Positions 1-10,710 are shown, numbered from the stretch's first letter. The stretch is 64,000 nucleotides of DNA from Halotalea alkalilenta (GCF_001648175.1 NZ_CP015243.1:1860001-1924000), one strand, 5' to 3'. Numbers and translations: made by a program. Notes: generated by a model not told the origin, from the letters alone.

Positions 1-941
<941 letters not shown>

Positions 942-1019
942 GGCCGGCGCGAATATCGACATTATCCCCGGCGCCGCCAGGTCGCCGGCACCACGCTAGA
1001 TATGAAAGGTTCAGACATC

Positions 1020-1772
1020 ATGCTCGAGATCAAGGATCTACACGCCAAGGTCGAAGACAAGGCCATCCTCAAGGGGGTCGACCTGACCATCGCGCCGGGC
1101 GAAGTTCACGCGATCATGGGCCCCAACGGCGCCGGCAAGTCGACCCTCTCGGCGGTGATCGCCGGCAAGGAGGGCTATGAGGTCACCGGCGGGTCGATCA
1201 CCTTCGAAGGCCGTGACCTGCTCGAGATGGAAGTCGAGGAGCGCGCTCAGGCGGGGGTGTTGATGGGTTTTCAGTACCCGGTCGAGATTCCGGGCGTGAA
1301 GAACGTCTACCTGCTGCGCGCGGCGCTCAACGCCAAACGCAAGGCCCAGGGGCTCGACGAGATCCCCGCTCCAGAGTTCATGCGGCTGATCAAGGACAAG
1401 CTCGCGTTCATGAAGATGGACGGTGCTTTCCTCCAGCGTGCGGTCAACGAAGGCTTCTCCGGCGGCGAGAAGAAGCGTAACGAGATCCTCCAGATGCTGG
1501 TGCTCGAGCCCAAGCTCGCACTGCTCGACGAGATCGACTCCGGTCTCGACATCGACGCGATGAAGGTGGTCGCCGAGGGAGTCAATTCGCTGCGTACGGA
1601 GGATCGGTCGATCCTGATCGTCACCCACTACCAGCGGCTGCTCGACTATATCGTGCCGGACTACGTCCATGTGCTGATCGACGGGCGCATCGCCCGCTCC
1701 GGCGACAAGGGGCTTGCCCTCGAGCTCGAGTCGCGCGGCTACGACTGGATCCTCGAAGGGGAGCACGCATGA
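1020..1772 (+). CDS. sufC: SufC, ATPase of the SufBCD complex
   Basis: ABC-type ATPase (250 aa) that energises the SufBCD scaffold; soluble and cytosolic. Walker A reads GPNGAGKST near residue 35, the signature region is [14 protein letters not shown], and the Walker B aspartate is in [12 protein letters not shown], the usual SufC variant. An in-frame ATG also exists at 1002, but the start at 1020 is preferred: GAAAGG at 1004-1009 is a well-spaced ribosome binding site for it and the protein then begins MLEIKDLH, as SufC proteins do. The stop overlaps the sufD start by four bases (ATGA), pointing to translational coupling. Confidence 0.96.
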   Translation: MLEIKDLHAKVEDKAILKGVDLTIAPGEVHAIMGPNGAGKSTLSAVIAGKEGYEVTGGSITFEGRDLLEMEVEERAQAGVLMGFQYPVEIPGVKNVYLLRAALNAKRKAQGLDEIPAPEFMRLIKDKLAFMKMDGAFLQRAVNEGFSGGEKKRNEILQMLVLEPKLALLDEIDSGLDIDAMKVVAEGVNSLRTEDRSILIVTHYQRLLDYIVPDYVHVLIDGRIARSGDKGLALELESRGYDWILEGEHA

Positions 1773-3124
1773 CCGTTACCGCCATTCGTCCCGATGCGCC
1801 GGTGCCGGATCAGGCGCTGGGGCATTTCTCCGCGGGCTTCAACGCGCAGGCGCCGGCCGCCTTCGCTGGGCTCGAGCGGCTTCGCCAGCGCGGACGCGCG
1901 GCGTTCGAGGCGGTCGGACTGCCGACCCGCCGCGTCGAGGCTTGGAAGTACACCGACGTGCGCGCGATCGCGCGCACCGACTTCGCTCTCTCCGATCAGG
2001 GCGGGCATGCGACTCCTCGCGGTGCCGAGCTCGCCTTGGAGCTCGACGCCTACCGGATGGTGTTCGTCGATGGCGTGTTCGACGCCGAGCGCTCGGCGCT
2101 GTCCGGGCTGCCGGCCGGGGTCGGGGTGGCACCGCTGTCGCGCTATCTCTCCCGTGGCGAACTGCCGTCGGGATTGGCCAGCATGGTCGATGAGCGGGCC
2201 AGCGCCTTCACCGCGCTGAATCTCGCCTTCACTGGCGAAGGGGCGGTGATCGAGGTGGGTCGAGGCGTCGAGCTCGACAGGCCGGTCTATCTGCTGTTCG
2301 TCTCCACCGCCGCCGAGCGCGCGGTGATGAGCCACCCGCGGGTGATCCTGCGCCTCGACGACAACGCCCGGGCTACCGTGCTCGAGCATTTCGTTGGCGA
2401 GAGCGGCGCGGCCAACCTGACCAATCTGGTCGGCGAGGCGTTTCTCGCCCCGGGCTCCAGGCTCGATCACTACAAGCTCAACGAGGCGTCCGAGCGCGAG
2501 TTCCACTTCGCCAATTTCAAGATCGATCAGGCGCGCGACAGCCATTTCTCCTCGCACAGCCTCAACCTCGGCGGGGCGCTGACCCGCAACGACCTCGACG
2601 CCGAGCTCAATGGCGAAGGCGCGCAGACCGATTTCTGGGGGCTGTTCTTCGCCCAGGGCCGCCAGCATGTCGACAACCACACCGTGGTCAACCACAACGT
2701 GGTGCGCACCTACTCGAATGAGAACTACAAGGGCATTCTCAACGACCGTGCGCGCGGTGTGTTCAACGGCCGGGTCTACATCAAGCGTGACGCTCAGCAG
2801 GTGCGTGGTTACCAGAACAACGCCAATCTGCTGCTCTCCGATCGCGCCGAGATCGATACCAAGCCGGAGCTCGAGATCTACGCCGACGACGTGCTCTGCT
2901 CGCACGGCGCGACCACCGGCCAGCTCGATGAGAACGCGGTATTCGCGCTTCGCGCCCGTGGCATCGACCAGCACACCGCGCGAGCGCTGCTGACGTTGGC
3001 TTTCGCCGGCGAGATCCTCGAATCGACCAAGCTCCCCGAGATTGCCCATCGGGTCGAGCGGCGCGTGGCGGGCATGCTGCCCGAGCGCTTCAACCTCGAG
3101 GGTTTGATCGAGCTGGGCGAGTAA
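1769..3124 (+). CDS. sufD: SufD, Fe-S scaffold subunit
   Basis: SufD (451 aa) pairs with SufB and SufC in the cytosolic scaffold and supports iron acquisition during cluster assembly. The C-terminal two thirds form the SufB/SufD beta-helix domain, with recognisable blocks such as [19 protein letters not shown] and a [15 protein letters not shown] segment containing the conserved Cys and His region. The N-terminus includes [14 protein letters not shown], a common SufD feature. Start ATG at 1769 overlaps the sufC stop. 64 bases separate the stop from the sufS start. Confidence 0.95.
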   Translation: MTVTAIRPDAPVPDQALGHFSAGFNAQAPAAFAGLERLRQRGRAAFEAVGLPTRRVEAWKYTDVRAIARTDFALSDQGGHATPRGAELALELDAYRMVFVDGVFDAERSALSGLPAGVGVAPLSRYLSRGELPSGLASMVDERASAFTALNLAFTGEGAVIEVGRGVELDRPVYLLFVSTAAERAVMSHPRVILRLDDNARATVLEHFVGESGAANLTNLVGEAFLAPGSRLDHYKLNEASEREFHFANFKIDQARDSHFSSHSLNLGGALTRNDLDAELNGEGAQTDFWGLFFAQGRQHVDNHTVVNHNVVRTYSNENYKGILNDRARGVFNGRVYIKRDAQQVRGYQNNANLLLSDRAEIDTKPELEIYADDVLCSHGATTGQLDENAVFALRARGIDQHTARALLTLAFAGEILESTKLPEIAHRVERRVAGMLPERFNLEGLIELGE

Positions 3125-3188
3125 TGCGACGCGACGCGCCCGCACGGGCGTCGCGTCATTCCCTAGAGTGCAGACGCAAGGTGCGGCA

Positions 3189-4448
3189 ATGAAGATTCAC
3201 GACAATACAGAGGCCGAGCTGCTGCTCAATGTCGATGTCATCCGTGCCGAGTTCCCGATCCTCGCTCGCCGAGTCCATGGTGATCGACCGCTGGTCTACT
3301 TGGACAACGCCGCGACCAGCCAGACGCCGCAGGCGGTGATCGACGTCCTCGATGACTACTTCCACCGCTACAACGCCAATATCCATCGCGGCTTGCACTG
3401 CCTGGCCGATGAGGCGACCGCCGCTTTCGAAGGCAGCCGGGAGACCGTGCGCGGCTTTCTGAATGCCGCGGACAAGCGCGAGATCGTTTTCACCCGCGGC
3501 ACCACCGAGGCGATCAATCTGGTCGCGCAGAGCTACGGGCGCGCCTTCCTCCAGCCCGGCGACGAGATCCTGGTCTCGATGATGGAGCACCACTCGAACA
3601 TCGTGCCGTGGCAGCTGCTTGCCGCCGAGCGGGGGCTCTCGATCAAGACCATCCCGGTGGACACGCGCGGGGTGCTCGATCTCGCGGCTTACGCTGCGCT
3701 TTTCACTCCGCGCACCAAGCTGGTCGCAGTGACCCACGTCTCCAACGCCCTTGGCACCGTCAACCCGGTCGATGAGCTGGTCCGCGTCGCTCACGCCCAC
3801 GGCGCCAGGATCCTGGTCGACGGCGCCCAGGCGGCGCCGCACCAGGCCATCGACGTCCAGGCGCTGGGGGTCGACTTCTATGCGTTCTCCTCGCACAAGG
3901 TCTATGGTCCGACCGGGGTCGGCGCACTCTATGGCCGGCTCGAGCTGCTCGAGGCGATGCCGCCCTGGCAGGGGGGCGGCGAGATGATCAAGCTGGTGCG
4001 GCTCGACGGCGAAACCACCTTCGCCGAGCCGCCGCACAAGTTCGAGGCCGGTACTCCGGCGATCGCCGAGGTGATTGCTTTCGGTGCCGCGCTGCGCTGG
4101 TTCACCCGCTTCCCGGTCGATCTGGTCGACGAATGGGAGCGTCGGCTGCTGCTCGCCGCGACCGAAGGGGTCAAGCGGATCGAGGGGGCGCGGGTGATCG
4201 GCGAGGCGCCGGGCAAGGCAGGGGTGCTGTCGTTCGTGATCGACGGCGTGCACGCCCAGGACATCGGCCTTTTGATCGACCAGTTCGGGGTTGCGATCCG
4301 CACCGGGCACCACTGTGCCCAGCCGCTGCTGCACAGCTTCGGGCTCGACGCGACCTGCCGTGCCTCTTTCGCGATCTACAATACCCTCGGGGAGGTCGAG
4401 ACGTTCCTCGATGCACTCGAGCGGGTGGTGAAAATGGTGAGAGGCTGA
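3189..4448 (+). CDS. sufS: SufS, group II cysteine desulfurase
   Basis: PLP-dependent class V enzyme (419 aa) that removes sulfur from L-cysteine and passes it as persulfide to SufBCD. The PLP lysine is in SSHKVYGPTG (about residue 237) and the catalytic cysteine is in RTGHHCAQPLLH (about residue 376). The short loop around that cysteine marks the SufS type rather than IscS. A GTG at 3168 would lengthen the protein by seven residues, but AAGG at 3178-3181 fits the ATG at 3189 better. No sufE or sufU lies beside it in the window, so its sulfur-relay partner is not visible here. sufT begins one base after the stop. Confidence 0.95.
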   Translation: MKIHDNTEAELLLNVDVIRAEFPILARRVHGDRPLVYLDNAATSQTPQAVIDVLDDYFHRYNANIHRGLHCLADEATAAFEGSRETVRGFLNAADKREIVFTRGTTEAINLVAQSYGRAFLQPGDEILVSMMEHHSNIVPWQLLAAERGLSIKTIPVDTRGVLDLAAYAALFTPRTKLVAVTHVSNALGTVNPVDELVRVAHAHGARILVDGAQAAPHQAIDVQALGVDFYAFSSHKVYGPTGVGALYGRLELLEAMPPWQGGGEMIKLVRLDGETTFAEPPHKFEAGTPAIAEVIAFGAALRWFTRFPVDLVDEWERRLLLAATEGVKRIEGARVIGEAPGKAGVLSFVIDGVHAQDIGLLIDQFGVAIRTGHHCAQPLLHSFGLDATCRASFAIYNTLGEVETFLDALERVVKMVRG

Positions 4449-4449
4449 G

Positions 4450-5016
4450 ATGAGTGAGACCGGGGAGCGCCTCTACAAAGGGCAGGTGTTGCCGCTGACT
4501 CGCGATGTGACGGCGATTTCGGTGCCCTTCGGCAAGCCGGTCGAACTGGCCGAGGACGCCGAGGTGCAGATCATGCAGGCACGCGGCGATTCGGTCAGCA
4601 TCGCTCTGGAGGGGCGGCTTTACCTGATCGAGGGTGACCAGCTCGATGCCCTCGGGCTCGAGCCGCTGCCCCGTGCCCGGCTTGCCGCGGGCGCCAGCGA
4701 TGCCGAGCTCGAGGCCTTCGTCTGGGATCGGCTGCGCACCTGTTTCGACCCGGAAATCCCGGTCAATATCGTCGAGCTGGGGCTGGTCTATGGCTGCCGG
4801 ATCGACACCCTGATCTCCGGTGAGAAGATGGTCAACGTCAAGATGACCCTCACCGCGCCGGGCTGTGGCATGGGTGAGGTGATCGCCGCCGACGCGCGGC
4901 ACAAGATCCTCGGCGCCGAGCAGGTCAAGAAAGTGCACGTCGAAATCGTCTTCGATCCCCCTTGGTCGCGTGAGATGATGAGCGAAGAGGCGCGTCTCGA
5001 GCTCGGTATGTTCTGA
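4450..5016 (+). CDS. sufT: SufT, Fe-S cluster maturation/carrier protein
   Basis: 188-residue SufT. The C-terminal half is a MIP18/DUF59 domain with the pattern CFDPEIPVNIVELGLVYG, followed by TLTAPGCGMG containing the conserved cysteine, and an ending with FDPPWSREMMSEEARLELG. The N-terminal half (residues 1-80) is the SufT-specific extension. Family members support maturation of Fe-S proteins under iron-limiting or high-demand conditions. It is the last gene of the suf operon and begins immediately after sufS. Typical gammaproteobacterial suf operons carry sufA and sufE; neither is seen downstream of sufS here. Confidence 0.92.
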   Translation: MSETGERLYKGQVLPLTRDVTAISVPFGKPVELAEDAEVQIMQARGDSVSIALEGRLYLIEGDQLDALGLEPLPRARLAAGASDAELEAFVWDRLRTCFDPEIPVNIVELGLVYGCRIDTLISGEKMVNVKMTLTAPGCGMGEVIAADARHKILGAEQVKKVHVEIVFDPPWSREMMSEEARLELGMF

Positions 5017-5075
5017 AGCCGGGTGTTGAACCCGGGACGCCGGCGAGCGCGAAATCAGCGGGTGAAGAGGATGCG

Positions 5076-5753
5076 ATGGCCGCAGGGATGAAACGGCGGT
5101 GGCGGCGCGCGGCGGGCTGGCTCACCGCGCTGGTGCTCGGGCTGATACTGCTCACGCTGGTACTGTTCGGCGCGGCGAACCTGTGGGTCTGGGCGGCGAC
5201 GCGCGACCGGCTGGTCGCCGATGCTACCCTCTGCCCGCGTCTCGAAGTGGGCATCGTCTTCGGCACCTCGAGCCGGATGCGCAGCGGCGTGCCTAACCCT
5301 TACTATCATGCGCGGCTCGACACCGCCGCCGAACTCTGGCGGCTCGGCCGAATCGAGCATCTGCTGCTTTCCGGTGACAACCGAAGCCTCTATTACAACG
5401 AGCCGGTGACCATGTGGCGCGACCTGCTGGCCCGCCACGTGCCGCGCTCGGCGATGACCCTCGACTACGCAGGCCTGAGCACCTTCGATACGCTGGTTCG
5501 CGCACGCGAGGTATTCGGCGTCGAGCAGGCCGCTTTGGTCACCCAGCCCTGGCATCTGCCCCGGGCGCTGTTCATCGCCCAGGCCGAAGGGATCGACGCC
5601 TACGGCTGCGCGGCAATGCCGGAGCAGGCCGGGGTCGATCGCTACGTAAGTCTACGGGAATGGTTCGCTCGCGCGATGACGGTGGGCGATCTCTACCTCT
5701 GGCATCGCGAGCCGCGTTTTCTCGGCCCCAAGGAGCCCTTGCTGCTCGATTAG
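5076..5753 (+). CDS. sanA: SanA/YdcF-type envelope protein (DUF218)
   Basis: 225 aa with an N-terminal basic stretch and one membrane segment (about residues 13-37), then a periplasmic DUF218 domain. Blocks such as GIVFGTSSRMRSGVPNPYY, LLLSGDN, YNEPVTMWRDL, LDYAGLSTFDT and the WHLPRALFIA region follow the order in E. coli SanA. SanA is linked to envelope permeability and vancomycin exclusion at high temperature; its reaction is unknown. Two in-frame ATGs (5076 and 5088) are possible starts. It is 59 bases after sufT on the same strand but not obviously part of the suf function. Confidence 0.85.
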   Translation: MAAGMKRRWRRAAGWLTALVLGLILLTLVLFGAANLWVWAATRDRLVADATLCPRLEVGIVFGTSSRMRSGVPNPYYHARLDTAAELWRLGRIEHLLLSGDNRSLYYNEPVTMWRDLLARHVPRSAMTLDYAGLSTFDTLVRAREVFGVEQAALVTQPWHLPRALFIAQAEGIDAYGCAAMPEQAGVDRYVSLREWFARAMTVGDLYLWHREPRFLGPKEPLLLD

Positions 5754-5790
5754 CGCTGCCCATCCTCCACTGCTCGTTGGCGCTTCTCGC

Positions 5791-6291
5791 TCAGCGCTGT
5801 CTCGTGCGCTTGCCGCGCCCGCGCCCGCGCCCGCGTCGGCTGCGCTTGGCCTGGCCCGCCTGCTGCTGGGCGTCGTAGAGCTGGCGAATCAGGTTGCGGC
5901 AGCCGCGGAATATCCGCTCCATCACCGGCTCGATCTCGTCGGGCAGCGGATGGGTCAGGGCCCTGGCGAGCGCCTGCATGATCACCTTCTCCTGCTCGAG
6001 CATGTCGTGCAGCAGCACCTGGTCATTGTCGCCGACGAAGCTCTTGAGCCGGCTCCATAGCCACAGGTAGTCGTCGCGCTCGACGTCGGCGTCGCGCGGT
6101 AGCAGCTTGAGCAGCTCGCGCGACAGACGGCGCAGCTCGATCACGTCGCTGCGGCGCGCTTCGAAATGGGGCGTGAGCACGCTGCGCACGCTGTCGTCGA
6201 GGCGGCTGGTATTGTCGTAGAAGTAGTCGAGGCTCTCCGCGAGGGCCTCCAGCGCACTGTCCATCGCCGCCTGGCGATTGTCGAGGAACAT
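5791..6291 (-). CDS. DUF2383-like four-helix protein with Arg/Gly-rich tail
   Basis: 166 aa, almost entirely helical. The pattern of acidic and hydrophobic positions (for example LKSFVGDNDQVLLHDMLEQE followed by a helix ending in RGCRNLIRQL) resembles the PA2169/DUF2383 ferritin-like four-helix family. That assignment is from memory and moderate. The last 20 residues form a highly basic tail with RGRGRGRGK, which suggests nucleic acid contact. A longer open frame runs to 6351, but a strong GGAGGT seven bases before the ATG at 6291 decides the shorter start. It is convergent with sanA and 75 bases downstream of rimK on the same strand. Confidence 0.65.
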   Translation of the reverse strand: MFLDNRQAAMDSALEALAESLDYFYDNTSRLDDSVRSVLTPHFEARRSDVIELRRLSRELLKLLPRDADVERDDYLWLWSRLKSFVGDNDQVLLHDMLEQEKVIMQALARALTHPLPDEIEPVMERIFRGCRNLIRQLYDAQQQAGQAKRSRRGRGRGRGKRTRQR

Positions 6292-6366
6292 TAGGGCCAC
6301 CTCCGGTGACGCCGATGAGAGTTGAATGGTCCGGGCCGCTTCCTGGCGCAAGGCGCAGGTAGCGGC

Positions 6367-7275
6367 TCAGCCGCGCGGACGAGGCGGAGCCTTGCTGACC
6401 GGTGCGGCGTGTTTCTCGAGATGCTCGACGATCATACCGGCGACGTCCTTGCCGGTGGCGTTCTCGATGCCCTCGAGGCCAGGAGAGGAGTTCACCTCCA
6501 TCACCACCGGGCCATGGTTGGAACGTAGCAGATCGACGCCCGCCACCCGCAGCCCCATCGCCTTGGCTGCGCGTACCGCGGTCGAGCGTTCCTCCGGAGT
6601 GATCCGAATCGCACTGGCGGTGCCGCCGCGGTGCAGGTTGGAGCGAAATTCTCCCTCCACCGCCTGTCGCTTCATCGTCGCCACCACCTTGTCACCGATC
6701 ACGAAGCAGCGCAGATCGGCGCCCTGCGCCTCCTTGATGTACTCCTGCACCATGATGTTGGCCTTGAGCCCGAGAAACGCCTGGATCACGCTCTCCGCGG
6801 CCTGCTGGGTCTCGGCGAGCACCACGCCGATGCCCTGGGTACCTTCGAGCAGTTTGATCACCAGCGGCGCGCCGCCGACCATCTTGATCAGGTCGTGAAT
6901 GTCGTCGGGGGAGTGGGCGAAACCGGTGATCGGCAGTCCGATCCCTTTGCGCGAGAGCAGCTGCAGCGAACGCAGTTTATCGCGTGAGCGGGTGATTCCC
7001 ACCGAGTCGTTGAGCACGTAGGTGCCCATCATCTCGAATTGGCGCAGCACCGCGCAGCCGTAGAAGGTCACCGAAGCGCCGATTCGCGGCACCACGGCAT
7101 CGAAGTGCTCGAGCTCCTCGCCTTTGTAGTGGATCGACGGGCGGTGCGAGGCGATGTTCATGTAGCAGCGCAGGGTGTCGATCACGCGTACGGAATGTCC
7201 GCGGTTCTCGGCGGCTTCGACCAGCCTGCGGGTGGAATAAAGGCGCGCATTGCGTGAAAGCAGGGCGATGTGCAT
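6367..7275 (-). CDS. rimK: RimK, ribosomal protein S6 glutamate ligase
   Basis: 302-residue ATP-grasp ligase that adds glutamate residues to the C-terminus of ribosomal protein S6 (and can make poly-glutamate). The N-terminal RimK domain reads [18 protein letters not shown]. The ATP-grasp core has [22 protein letters not shown] and the metal-binding [12 protein letters not shown] near the end. Start ATG at 7273-7275 is preceded by AAGGA. rimB lies 82 bases upstream on the same strand, matching the Pseudomonas rimB-rimK arrangement. RimA, which regulates RimK in Pseudomonas, is not seen next to them. Confidence 0.95.
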   Translation of the reverse strand: MHIALLSRNARLYSTRRLVEAAENRGHSVRVIDTLRCYMNIASHRPSIHYKGEELEHFDAVVPRIGASVTFYGCAVLRQFEMMGTYVLNDSVGITRSRDKLRSLQLLSRKGIGLPITGFAHSPDDIHDLIKMVGGAPLVIKLLEGTQGIGVVLAETQQAAESVIQAFLGLKANIMVQEYIKEAQGADLRCFVIGDKVVATMKRQAVEGEFRSNLHRGGTASAIRITPEERSTAVRAAKAMGLRVAGVDLLRSNHGPVVMEVNSSPGLEGIENATGKDVAGMIVEHLEKHAAPVSKAPPRPRG

Positions 7276-7357
7276 GGACGATCCTTGGACGGTGACGATT
7301 GCCTCGCCGGCGCCTGGCGTCGAGCGAGTACGCGCGGTGTGCGGGAGTGTACACGCC

Positions 7358-7795
7358 CTAGGGCGCGCCTTGGAGGAAAGAGGCCCCTGGGGCCACCAGC
7401 AGGCGGCGCATCGCGCGTCGGCCGAGCAGCATCGAATGGCGCATTTGCTGGCGGTCGACCAGGGTAAGGTCGATCTCGTCGCTGATCGAGCCGATCTCCA
7501 TTTGCGTACGGATCACGAAGCGTCGCTCGGCGATGCCGTTGGAACTGCGCACCTCTCGCTCGTCGGAGAGCGGCCACTCGAAGTGGCGCAGGCTGTTCTC
7601 GTCATCGCCCGACCAGGTGTCGAAGCGCACCCAGCGCTCGCCATCGCGCAGGAATGCCTCGACTCGCTCGGCGTGCAGCGCCGAGGTGTGGGCACCGGTG
7701 TCGACCTTGCAGACCAGCTTGAGCCCGAGCTCAGGCAGGGTGACGATCTCGCGGCGACCGATGATCGCGCGCGGTTCAAAGGGCAGTGAATTCAT
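7358..7795 (-). CDS. rimB: RimB-like retropepsin-type aspartic protease
   Basis: 145 aa protein of the RimK/LysX-associated retropepsin-like family. The motif [13 protein letters not shown] near residue 30 holds the single catalytic-type DTG, and the C-terminal LLGRRAMRR region is conserved in the family. In Pseudomonas RimB is a protease that acts with RimA on RimK-modified S6; the same role is inferred here from the adjacent rimK. It is only 39 bases downstream of the DUF3549 gene on the same strand, so a three-gene transcript is possible. Confidence 0.85.
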   Translation of the reverse strand: MNSLPFEPRAIIGRREIVTLPELGLKLVCKVDTGAHTSALHAERVEAFLRDGERWVRFDTWSGDDENSLRHFEWPLSDEREVRSSNGIAERRFVIRTQMEIGSISDEIDLTLVDRQQMRHSMLLGRRAMRRLLVAPGASFLQGAP

Positions 7796-7834
7796 CGACG
7801 ATGTCCGTGGAGGATGGGCCTCGGCGCGCGAGTT

Positions 7835-8836
7835 TCAGCGGCGAGGGAGCTCGTTCAGTCTGCGCCGCACTGCCGAACCGTCGGCGGCGTTGCGAAGCGC
7901 CATGATCACCGGCAGACGCAGGCGAGGCAACTGGGCCAGGTCGCGTACGCAGTTGGTGAAGTCGAGTGCCGGTGCCTGAGCGATCGCCTCGAGATAGCGC
8001 GCAAGGCGCTGCTCGTGCTCGAGATGGTGCCAGCCGCGAGCGCTGATGATGGCGAGTTCCTCGACGCTGGTTCGATGATCGAGCAGCCGTACGAGCTGCG
8101 CCGCGGCCGCATCGATGGGGCTGGCGAGCAGCGCGCGCAGGCAGGCGTCGCGCAGCCCGGGGTCGCGCTCGGCGCGGGCGCGCAGCGCCTCGATCAGTTC
8201 CGGCTCCTCGCTCGGCAGATGTTCGAGCATCCGGCAGAGCGCGGTCAGCGGCTCGCCGGGTAGCGCGTCGACCCGCCCAGCCAGCCGCCGCGCCTGGGCG
8301 GCGTCCATGCGCACGCACCAGTCGGCGACGCTCTGGTAATCGAGGCTGGCCCAGTCGTGCGCATCCGGCTCGCCGGTATAGTAGGCCTGGGCCTCGGCGA
8401 ACTTGGCGCTCGGCGGCAGCCCTAGGATCTTGAACGCTTGGGCGTGGAGCAGTGCCAGGGTCAGCGGTTCGGGCGCGAAGGCAAGTGGATTGTCCTTGAG
8501 CGGGTCGAGCAGCGCCTCGCCGCTGGGCCGCTCGCCCTGGCGTTCGTGCAGGCGACGCAGGAAGGCGTCGCGCGGTGCCGGCTGCAGCTGGCCGAGTTCG
8601 TCGAGGGGAAACGCCAGGCACCAGACCACCGCCTGCTGCGCCGGCGTGCCCTCGGCATGCAGGACGATCGCGACCCGTGCCGTCCCGCGCAGTGGTGACT
8701 CCCAGGCTGTCCGCTCCTCCTCGAAGGCGCGAAAATGCCCGGCGTCGCAGGGGTGGACGCGTCGGCCGAGGTGGAACACCTGGGCGCTCAGCCGAGCTTG
8801 GTCGAAGAAATCGCTGAGGGTCGACGGGGAAGACAT
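7835..8836 (-). CDS. DUF3549 family protein
   Basis: 333 aa cytosolic protein of unknown function. It begins MSSPSTLSDFFDQARLSAQ and continues with the family-typical FHLGRRV and AFEEERTAWESPL segments, then an alpha-helical, possibly HEAT-like C-terminal half. The family is found in Pseudomonas and Halomonas and has no known reaction. An open frame runs on to 9127, but the extra N-terminus is low-complexity and unlike the family, so the ATG at 8834-8836 is chosen; it has only a weak purine-rich site upstream. It is divergent from yqcC and probably the head gene of the strand leading to rimB and rimK. Confidence 0.8.
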   Translation of the reverse strand: MSSPSTLSDFFDQARLSAQVFHLGRRVHPCDAGHFRAFEEERTAWESPLRGTARVAIVLHAEGTPAQQAVVWCLAFPLDELGQLQPAPRDAFLRRLHERQGERPSGEALLDPLKDNPLAFAPEPLTLALLHAQAFKILGLPPSAKFAEAQAYYTGEPDAHDWASLDYQSVADWCVRMDAAQARRLAGRVDALPGEPLTALCRMLEHLPSEEPELIEALRARAERDPGLRDACLRALLASPIDAAAAQLVRLLDHRTSVEELAIISARGWHHLEHEQRLARYLEAIAQAPALDFTNCVRDLAQLPRLRLPVIMALRNAADGSAVRRRLNELPRR

Positions 8837-9147
8837 GCGGGCTCTCTGGAGTGACGAAGCGGGTGAGTGTGCGAAAAAGGGCAGTGTGCCCGGCGGGCGT
8901 GTCGAGGGCAATCGCCGGGCGGACGAAGGAAGCCCAGGAGTGGTCAATTTTTGATCTCCTGGCGCGATCGCGCATGGGCTCGGCGGTCCCGGTACTTTTC
9001 CCAGGTTTGTCCACAGCTGCGTCCAGGCGTTCTGTGAATTCTTGATGACCCGTGGATGACCGTTGGGTTTGCTCCCAGAGGCCGCATCTAGTCTACTTCG
9101 ACTCGGGTGAGCGCCTTTCCCCGACATTTGGCAATGGACGAAGAGAG
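8837..9147. other. Intergenic region between DUF3549 gene and yqcC
   Basis: About 310 bases between divergent genes. It should hold both promoters, but I see no near-consensus sigma-70 pair. The segment around 8941-9060 is AT-richer than its surroundings. The open frames crossing it are extensions of the flanking genes with poor composition. Confidence 0.5.
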
Positions 9148-9495
9148 ATGAACCAGCGTACCCGACTCAGTGACGCTTTGACCCGGCTCGAAGCGGCGAT
9201 GCGCGCCGCCGACATCTGGGGTCAACCGACCCCGAGCCCGCAAGCGTTCGCAAGCCTCGAGCCCTTCGCGCTCGATAGCATGGAGATGGCTCAGTGGCTG
9301 CGGTTCGTCTTCGTCGCTCGGCTGAGGACGATGCTGGCGAGCGCCCAGCCGCTTCCCCAGGGCTCGAGCGTTGCCGCCGCGGCCGAAGTCTATCTGCCGC
9401 AGATGAGCATGGGCGCACGCTTGCCGGTGATCGAGGTGCTGCGCGAGATCGACTTGATCCTCAATGACGAGGACGGGACGCCCGCCCTGCATTGA
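9148..9495 (+). CDS. yqcC: YqcC family protein (DUF446)
   Basis: 115 aa, all-helical YqcC-type protein. The block PFALDSMEMAQWLRFVFVAR followed by RLPVIEVLREIDLILN is characteristic. In many gammaproteobacteria yqcC sits next to truC (tRNA pseudouridine synthase C); here it stands alone. The ATG at 9148 is chosen over an upstream in-frame start because purine-rich GAAGAGAG directly precedes it and the family starts at that point. It is followed closely by a GC-rich hairpin that may end its transcript. Confidence 0.85.
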   Translation: MNQRTRLSDALTRLEAAMRAADIWGQPTPSPQAFASLEPFALDSMEMAQWLRFVFVARLRTMLASAQPLPQGSSVAAAAEVYLPQMSMGARLPVIEVLREIDLILNDEDGTPALH

Positions 9496-9512
9496 TCGGC
9501 CACAGATGAAAG

Positions 9513-9532
9513 CGCCCCGCCGGGGCGGGGCG
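9513..9532. terminator. GC-rich hairpin after yqcC
   Basis: Perfect inverted repeat: CGCCCCG at 9513-9519 pairs with CGGGGCG at 9526-9532, with two further CC/GG pairs inside. It lies 18 bases after the yqcC stop and between convergent yqcC and ompW. The T-tract is short on both strands (TTTC on the minus side), so it is terminator-like rather than classical. Confidence 0.5.
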
Positions 9533-9617
9533 AAACCTTCCATGGTGGCTTATGCGACTGGCGCTTGGAGGCCAGTGCGCCCTCCATGCCTGGAGACGCC
9601 CCTCCCCGGACCCTGGC

Positions 9618-10274
9618 TCAGAAACGCAGGCTGATACCGCTCATCACCACGATCGGATTGATGTCGATATCGGCGCGCGACACTTCCTGGCCACCCTGGT
9701 GCACTATTGCGGTGGAGTCGATGTCGAGGTACCAGACTGCGAGGTTGAGCGCGAGATTGCTGGTGAGCTGGTAGTCGACCCCGACCTGGGCGGCGGCATT
9801 CCAGCCATCTTCGAGTTTCAGCGAGGTGTCCTCCAATGAGAGGTGCTCGCTGGAGAACCGGGTGTAGTTGACCCCTGCGCCGATGTAGGGCTGCACTTGG
9901 GCATCGGTACCGCCGAGCGGGTAGTATTGCAGGGTCAAGGTCGGCGGCAGATGGCGGACACTGCCGCGGGTGATGGTGTCGCCGCCGGCGCGCACGTTGA
10001 TATCGTGCTTGAAGCTCTGCGGTGCGGCGAGCAGTTCCACGCCGAACTTGTCGGTGAAACGATAGCCGAGAGTAAATGCCGCGCCTCTCTCAGTCTCGAC
10101 GTCCACCGTCGCGCCCTGCAGCGCGCCGCCGAGATGGGCACTGCCGCCGGTGGGTTCGATCCGCACCATGCCCAGTCGGGCGAAGAAGTCGCCCTCGCCG
10201 TAGGCGAAAGCGCTGGTTGAGCTCGCCAGGCAGGCGAGGGCGGCGAAGGTGGCACCGAGTTTCTTTGCATTCAT
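9618..10274 (-). CDS. ompW: OmpW family outer membrane protein
   Basis: 218 aa with a signal peptide (about residues 1-23, ending ASSTSAFA) and an eight-stranded barrel domain. The mature start YGEGDFFARLGMVRIEPTG, the central HLPPTLTLQYYPLGG and YIGAGVNYTRF, and the terminal SGISLRF with a C-terminal aromatic residue are classic OmpW. OmpW forms a narrow hydrophobic channel in the outer membrane. An in-frame ATG at 10346 is rejected since the signal peptide starts at 10274. Convergent with yqcC. Confidence 0.93.
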   Translation of the reverse strand: MNAKKLGATFAALACLASSTSAFAYGEGDFFARLGMVRIEPTGGSAHLGGALQGATVDVETERGAAFTLGYRFTDKFGVELLAAPQSFKHDINVRAGGDTITRGSVRHLPPTLTLQYYPLGGTDAQVQPYIGAGVNYTRFSSEHLSLEDTSLKLEDGWNAAAQVGVDYQLTSNLALNLAVWYLDIDSTAIVHQGGQEVSRADIDINPIVVMSGISLRF

Positions 10275-10710
10275 GGCTTTGTCTTCCGCTGTCTTGCACC
10301 CTTGAATCGAATGGCCTCTGGAGGGCCGCGCAGCGGTGCGCTCCAAGTCATCGCACTACGCTGTCAAAACCTTACCCTTAATATGGTTTTATGGAATGCG
10401 ACCGGCTGTCGCATGTGCTTCGTCTCGCGGTGATTGCCTCGCTCGATCACGCAGGGGGAAGGCCGCGTGTAAAGCCCGAATGTTTCCCGGCGGTCGAATG
10501 GCACTTGTGGCAACGACTACTTCCCGATGGTAATCGGGATGGAGAAGAGGCGATGTTCGAGCTTATCCAGCCAACTGGCATCGGGAGACAAGCGCAAGCC
10601 GCCGTCCGGGCTTTTTTCTAGAGCATGTTGCCAAGAACGAGGTGGGTATTTTCCCGTAGCCGGGTTCGATGCTCGCGCCGGGGTGATCTCGGCATGATCG
10701 GCGGCGCGCA
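10275..10710. other. Non-coding region between ompW and the mvaT terminator
   Basis: This stretch should hold the ompW promoter (minus strand). A perfect minus-strand TTGACA occurs at 10362-10367 but I find no good -10 box at the matching distance. Open frames of 60-90 codons across the region have unlikely composition and no convincing ribosome binding sites, so no gene is called. Confidence 0.5.

Noticed and set aside
1739..3145. 468-codon minus-strand frame
   Set aside because: Antisense shadow of sufD with no domain or ribosome binding site.
7776..9014. 412-codon minus-strand frame
   Set aside because: Out-of-frame reading of the DUF3549 gene; Arg/Pro-rich and unlike any family.
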